Source: JADFSZ01 sp022560555 [NCBI: PVC group bacterium]
GTDB taxonomy: Bacteria; GCA-001730085; JADFSZ01
Assembly (NCBI GenBank): GCA_022560555.1
Contig: JADFSZ010000072.1
Span: forward strand, 1 to 8,356
DNA: 8,356 bases
Reading direction: 5' to 3'
The notes below the pieces were generated by a model that saw only the letters and a program-made list of their open reading frames with translations, had not been told where the DNA came from and made no database searches. How positions within the stretch are numbered: the stretch's first letter is position 1; the number at the start of each line of letters is the position of its first letter. The position numbers and the translations under genes are program-made. Positions 5,857-8,356 of the stretch are shown piece by piece.

Positions 5857-7404
5857 ATGAATAAAATCCCGGCTATTATCAAAATAAAAAAACACCATGT
5901 GTTGTTCGCCCTAACCTGTTTGATTCTCTTGTTGACAGTGGGATGTAAGGCTTCTCATTTTCCCACTCCTATTAAGACGTATCACGAAGGTGATAACCGT
6001 GTGTTGGTGTATGACATCGACCGGGACACTCGTGTGGATTATGAGCAGGTGCTCTTTACCGAGGGAGGGGTTCAGGAGTTGCGCTATGATATCAATGAGG
6101 ATGGTTCATGGGACATCATCATTGAGCTTGCGAAACAAGCACATCCGAAAAAGATCCTTATCGGATTAGACGGGGTTCCGTATTCGCTCATGAAAGAACT
6201 TTATGATCAAGGGTATTTTCAGATGTTCCGCCCGCCGTCGCGTCTTTTTTCGGTGTTGCCGGCCATAACAGAAATGTTTTTAACGGAATTTTTGGGTGTG
6301 CGGTATCCCAGCGGTTACGGACTCAGTTATTTTAATAAGACCAACAATCGGCTGGAAGGAAGTCTTCTGCATGGGGATGAAATTGCTATTTGGGATGACA
6401 TTTATGACTATATCAGTCCCATTCCTGACAAAGGTCTTTTTTATATGTTACCAAAAACAGGAACCGCGGATGTGAGGGCGTTGAAAAGAGTGATTCGAAG
6501 ATTGTATGATAAGCAGGATTTACTTATGCTGCATTTAGATGCCACGGATTCTCTGTGTCATAAATTCGGGGGCGAAGAATTAGTGGCCTTGCTCAAAAAG
6601 TTTGATCTTGGGCTGCAGGAAATTTATCATGAGTTTCAGGGAAATATGGAAATCATCCTTTATTCGGATCACGGAAATAATCTCGTTGAAAGCGACCGGA
6701 TTGCGATTGAGGATTTTCTGACAGATCAGGGGTTTCAGATGAGATCAGACGGTGTGTATGACCAAGGGGATATTTATATTTTAGCGACCGGACTTATTAA
6801 CGCGGCCTATCTTTACACCCATGCCGAGACAGAACCCAAAATTGTCGAATCTCTCAAGGGGCTGGATGGAGTATTGTTTTCCATGTACCATGATGAAAAT
6901 ACGGACGATGTTATTTTGGTGTCCGAGGATGGTCAAGCAACCCTATCCAAGGATGAAAATTTTTACCGGTATACGATTGAAGATGGCGATCCCTTGGAGT
7001 TAGAGGCCATTGTGAAGCAATTAAAGTCTGAAGGACGTATGCGCGCTGATGGGTTTATTGAGGACGCGGATTGGCTCCAAAAAACAGCCAATCACAAATA
7101 TCCGGATATTATTCATCTCGCGTACAAAGCTATGACAAGTCTCGTTGTGCACAAGGCCGATGTGATGGTGTTTTTAGAGGATAAATGGTTGTGCGGAAGT
7201 CCCGCACTCAATCTTTGGCTTCGTTTCAAAAGCACACACGCGTCGCCCACGGCCGAATCTGTGACCGGGATTCTTATGAGTACCGATCAAATATTGCCGG
7301 AATACGTAAGAGCCAAAGATGCACTGGATATTATTGGCTTGCGCGATATGGTAAATGAACGTCTCAGGGAAAGAAACATTGAAATGAAAGAGAGATCAGA
7401 GTAA
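5857..7404 (+). CDS. Lipoprotein of the alkaline phosphatase/type I phosphodiesterase superfamily
   Basis: The 515-residue product starts with a lipoprotein signal peptide: basic IKIKKHH, a hydrophobic run, then LLLTVGC with Cys30 as probable lipidation site, so it is likely membrane-anchored and facing the periplasm or outside. Residues 52-86 hold two Asp-rich loops. From 97 the metalloenzyme fold follows in order: Asp105 (LIGLDGVP), probable nucleophile Thr138 (LPAITEMF), Asp231 and His235 (HLDATDSLCHKFG), Asp271 and His272 (LYSDHGNN), and probable last ligand His461 (STHASPTAES). This matches the two-metal site of nucleotide pyrophosphatase/phosphodiesterases, so hydrolysis of a phosphate mono- or diester is likely but the substrate is unknown. 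About 190 residues separate SDHG from the last histidine, which suggests a sizeable inserted cap. The ATG lies 6 bases after the asd stop with no Shine-Dalgarno, implying coupling. A sulfatase- or mutase-like relative is possible. Fold assignment is firm; function is not. Confidence 0.8.
   Translation: MNKIPAIIKIKKHHVLFALTCLILLLTVGCKASHFPTPIKTYHEGDNRVLVYDIDRDTRVDYEQVLFTEGGVQELRYDINEDGSWDIIIELAKQAHPKKILIGLDGVPYSLMKELYDQGYFQMFRPPSRLFSVLPAITEMFLTEFLGVRYPSGYGLSYFNKTNNRLEGSLLHGDEIAIWDDIYDYISPIPDKGLFYMLPKTGTADVRALKRVIRRLYDKQDLLMLHLDATDSLCHKFGGEELVALLKKFDLGLQEIYHEFQGNMEIILYSDHGNNLVESDRIAIEDFLTDQGFQMRSDGVYDQGDIYILATGLINAAYLYTHAETEPKIVESLKGLDGVLFSMYHDENTDDVILVSEDGQATLSKDENFYRYTIEDGDPLELEAIVKQLKSEGRMRADGFIEDADWLQKTANHKYPDIIHLAYKAMTSLVVHKADVMVFLEDKWLCGSPALNLWLRFKSTHASPTAESVTGILMSTDQILPEYVRAKDALDIIGLRDMVNERLRERNIEMKERSE
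6010..6114 (+). other. Two Asp-rich calcium-loop-like motifs in the lipoprotein
   Basis: Codons 52-61 encode YDIDRDTRVD and codons 77-86 encode YDINEDGSWD, the same tyrosine-led pattern spaced 25 residues apart. Aspartates or asparagine at positions 1, 3, 5 and 9 of each loop match the DxDxDGxxD calcium-binding pattern of EF-hand-like and similar surface-protein repeats. They sit between the lipid anchor and the catalytic domain. Calcium binding is inferred from the pattern only; the first loop lacks the usual glycine. Confidence 0.55.
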
Positions 7405-7407
7405 ATT
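7379..7407 (+). promoter_or_regulatory. Possible promoter of the DEAD-box helicase gene
   Basis: TTGAAA (7379-7384; 5 of 6 to the -35 consensus) is separated by 17 bases from TAAATT (7402-7407; 4 of 6 to the -10 consensus). It overlaps the end of the lipoprotein gene and would give a leader of about 25 bases. A second weak candidate -10, TGGTATATC at 7412-7420, has no matching -35. The short gap also allows simple read-through from upstream. Confidence 0.28.
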
Positions 7408-7424
7408 GCTTTGGTATATCCATT

Positions 7425-7432
7425 AAGAAAGG
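7425..7432 (+). promoter_or_regulatory. Ribosome binding site of the helicase gene
   Basis: AAGAAAGG ends 6 bases before ATG 7439. It is a modest Shine-Dalgarno sequence, but its placement supports this start, from which the conserved Q-motif region follows at the normal distance. Confidence 0.5.
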
Positions 7433-7438
7433 TTTGTT

Positions 7439-8356
7439 ATGCATCAGACAGATAGCGATTTTTATGGCTTAGGTATTGCGCCCCAAATGATCAAGACCAT
7501 ATTGGCTTTGAAATTTACAATACCAACCCCGATTCAACATCAGGTGATACCGATTGCCAATGAGGGAAAAGATGTTATAGGGATTGCGCAAACAGGAACA
7601 GGAAAGACCATGGCGTTTGCCATCCCCATGATCCAACGATTGGCCAATGAAAAAGGACGTGGTCTCGTGATTGTGCCGACACGTGAACTGGCCTATCAAG
7701 TCGAGGAGAGTATCTTAAAGATTTCACAAACCATGAAAATCCGAACCGTGACACTCGTTGGTGGTGAACCTGTGCACAAACAAATCAAGCTTTTGCATCA
7801 AAACCCGCGGATATTAATTGCCACGCCCGGACGCCTCATTGATTTAATGGAGCAGCGAAAGGTTCATCTGCGGGATATCCGGATTCTTGTGTTAGATGAA
7901 GCCGATCGCATGCTGGACATGGGGTTTGCTCCGCAAATCAACACAATATTAAAAGGAGTTCCGAAAAAAAGGCAAACCATGTTTTTCTCCGCAACCATAC
8001 CGCCGCCCATTGTGAGAATGACATCCCTTTACATGTCAACCCCGGTTCATGTGGAGGTGGCCCCGTCAGGAACGGCGGCTGAGGGAGTCACACACGAGAT
8101 GTTCATTGTCCACCGGGATAAAAAAAGAGATCTTTTAGAAAAATTACTTGCCCAATATCGCGGGTCAGTTTTGTTGTTTTGCCGTACGAAGAGCGGAGCT
8201 TCGCGGTTGATTCGCCAGATTCAGAATATGGGTCATTCGGCGGCCGCTATTCATTCGGATCGTACTTTAGCCCAAAGAAGAGCCGCTCTGGCCGGGTTTA
8301 AGTCCGGGAAGTATCGCATTCTCGCGGCTACGGATATCGCGGCTCGAGGCATTGAT
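7439..8356 (+). CDS. ATP-dependent DEAD-box RNA helicase, N-terminal part (3' truncated)
   Basis: This gene runs off the right edge: 306 codons are visible with no stop. DEAD-box helicases use ATP to unwind short RNA duplexes, mainly in ribosome assembly, RNA decay and cold adaptation. The motifs appear in order: Phe8 with Q motif IPTPIQ (Gln33), motif I AQTGTGKT (50-57), Ia PTRELA (80-85), GG (108-109), Ib TPGR (129-132), II DEAD (153-156), III SAT (184-186), then the second RecA-like domain with motif IV LLFCRT (245-250) and motif V ATDIAARGID (297-306). Motif VI with its arginine finger lies beyond the window. Only six or so residues precede the Q-motif region, so there is no N-terminal extension. 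The layout resembles the RhlE-like group, but subgroup assignment needs the missing C-terminus, which carries the specificity tail. Confidence 0.95.
   Translation, partial: MHQTDSDFYGLGIAPQMIKTILALKFTIPTPIQHQVIPIANEGKDVIGIAQTGTGKTMAFAIPMIQRLANEKGRGLVIVPTRELAYQVEESILKISQTMKIRTVTLVGGEPVHKQIKLLHQNPRILIATPGRLIDLMEQRKVHLRDIRILVLDEADRMLDMGFAPQINTILKGVPKKRQTMFFSATIPPPIVRMTSLYMSTPVHVEVAPSGTAAEGVTHEMFIVHRDKKRDLLEKLLAQYRGSVLLFCRTKSGASRLIRQIQNMGHSAAAIHSDRTLAQRRAALAGFKSGKYRILAATDIAARGID

Noticed and set aside
1-8356. Mobile element, CRISPR array, tRNA or defence system
   Set aside because: I saw no repeat array, no terminal inverted repeats, no transposase or integrase motif and no cloverleaf-like segment. 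The six genes account for nearly all of the sequence.

Overview
The window holds six protein-coding genes, all on the plus strand. They look like bacterial chromosomal housekeeping and metabolic genes. The base composition is moderate and even, with no sign of a mobile element, tRNA, rRNA, CRISPR array or phage gene. The bacterial NAD-dependent ligase, lipoprotein and Sec signals with a secreted M16 protease, and the leuB-asd neighbourhood point to a diderm bacterium. The mixture of protein features would fit an environmental lineage such as Omnitrophota or another little-cultured phylum, but that placement is a guess from style and has not been tested.

Layout: (1) The 3' part of ligA (2-931) has the OB-fold end, zinc finger, HhH and BRCT domains. 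(2) A gap of 154 bases (932-1085) carries a good extended -10 promoter and a strong ribosome binding site. (3) A secreted two-domain M16 zinc protease follows (1086-3722). (4) leuB, 3-isopropylmalate dehydrogenase (3715-4812), starts inside the end of the protease gene. (5) asd, aspartate-semialdehyde dehydrogenase (4837-5850). (6) A lipoprotein of the alkaline phosphatase/phosphodiesterase superfamily (5857-7404) has two Asp-rich calcium-loop-like motifs near its N-terminus. (7) The 5' part of a DEAD-box RNA helicase gene runs off the right edge (7439-8356).

From the protease to the lipoprotein, the genes overlap or are separated by 24 bases or fewer, and asd and the lipoprotein gene lack a clear Shine-Dalgarno sequence. 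This suggests one transcript with translational coupling. leuB (leucine) and asd (lysine, threonine, methionine, diaminopimelate) make sense together as branched-chain and aspartate-family biosynthesis. The protease and the lipoprotein are exported proteins with no obvious metabolic link to them. The helicase may have its own weak promoter.

No clearly new defence, mobile or RNA system was found. The observations most worth a second look are the phosphodiesterase-like lipoprotein with its large insertion, the mixed family signature of LeuB, the altered loop in Asd, and the export/biosynthesis operon itself.
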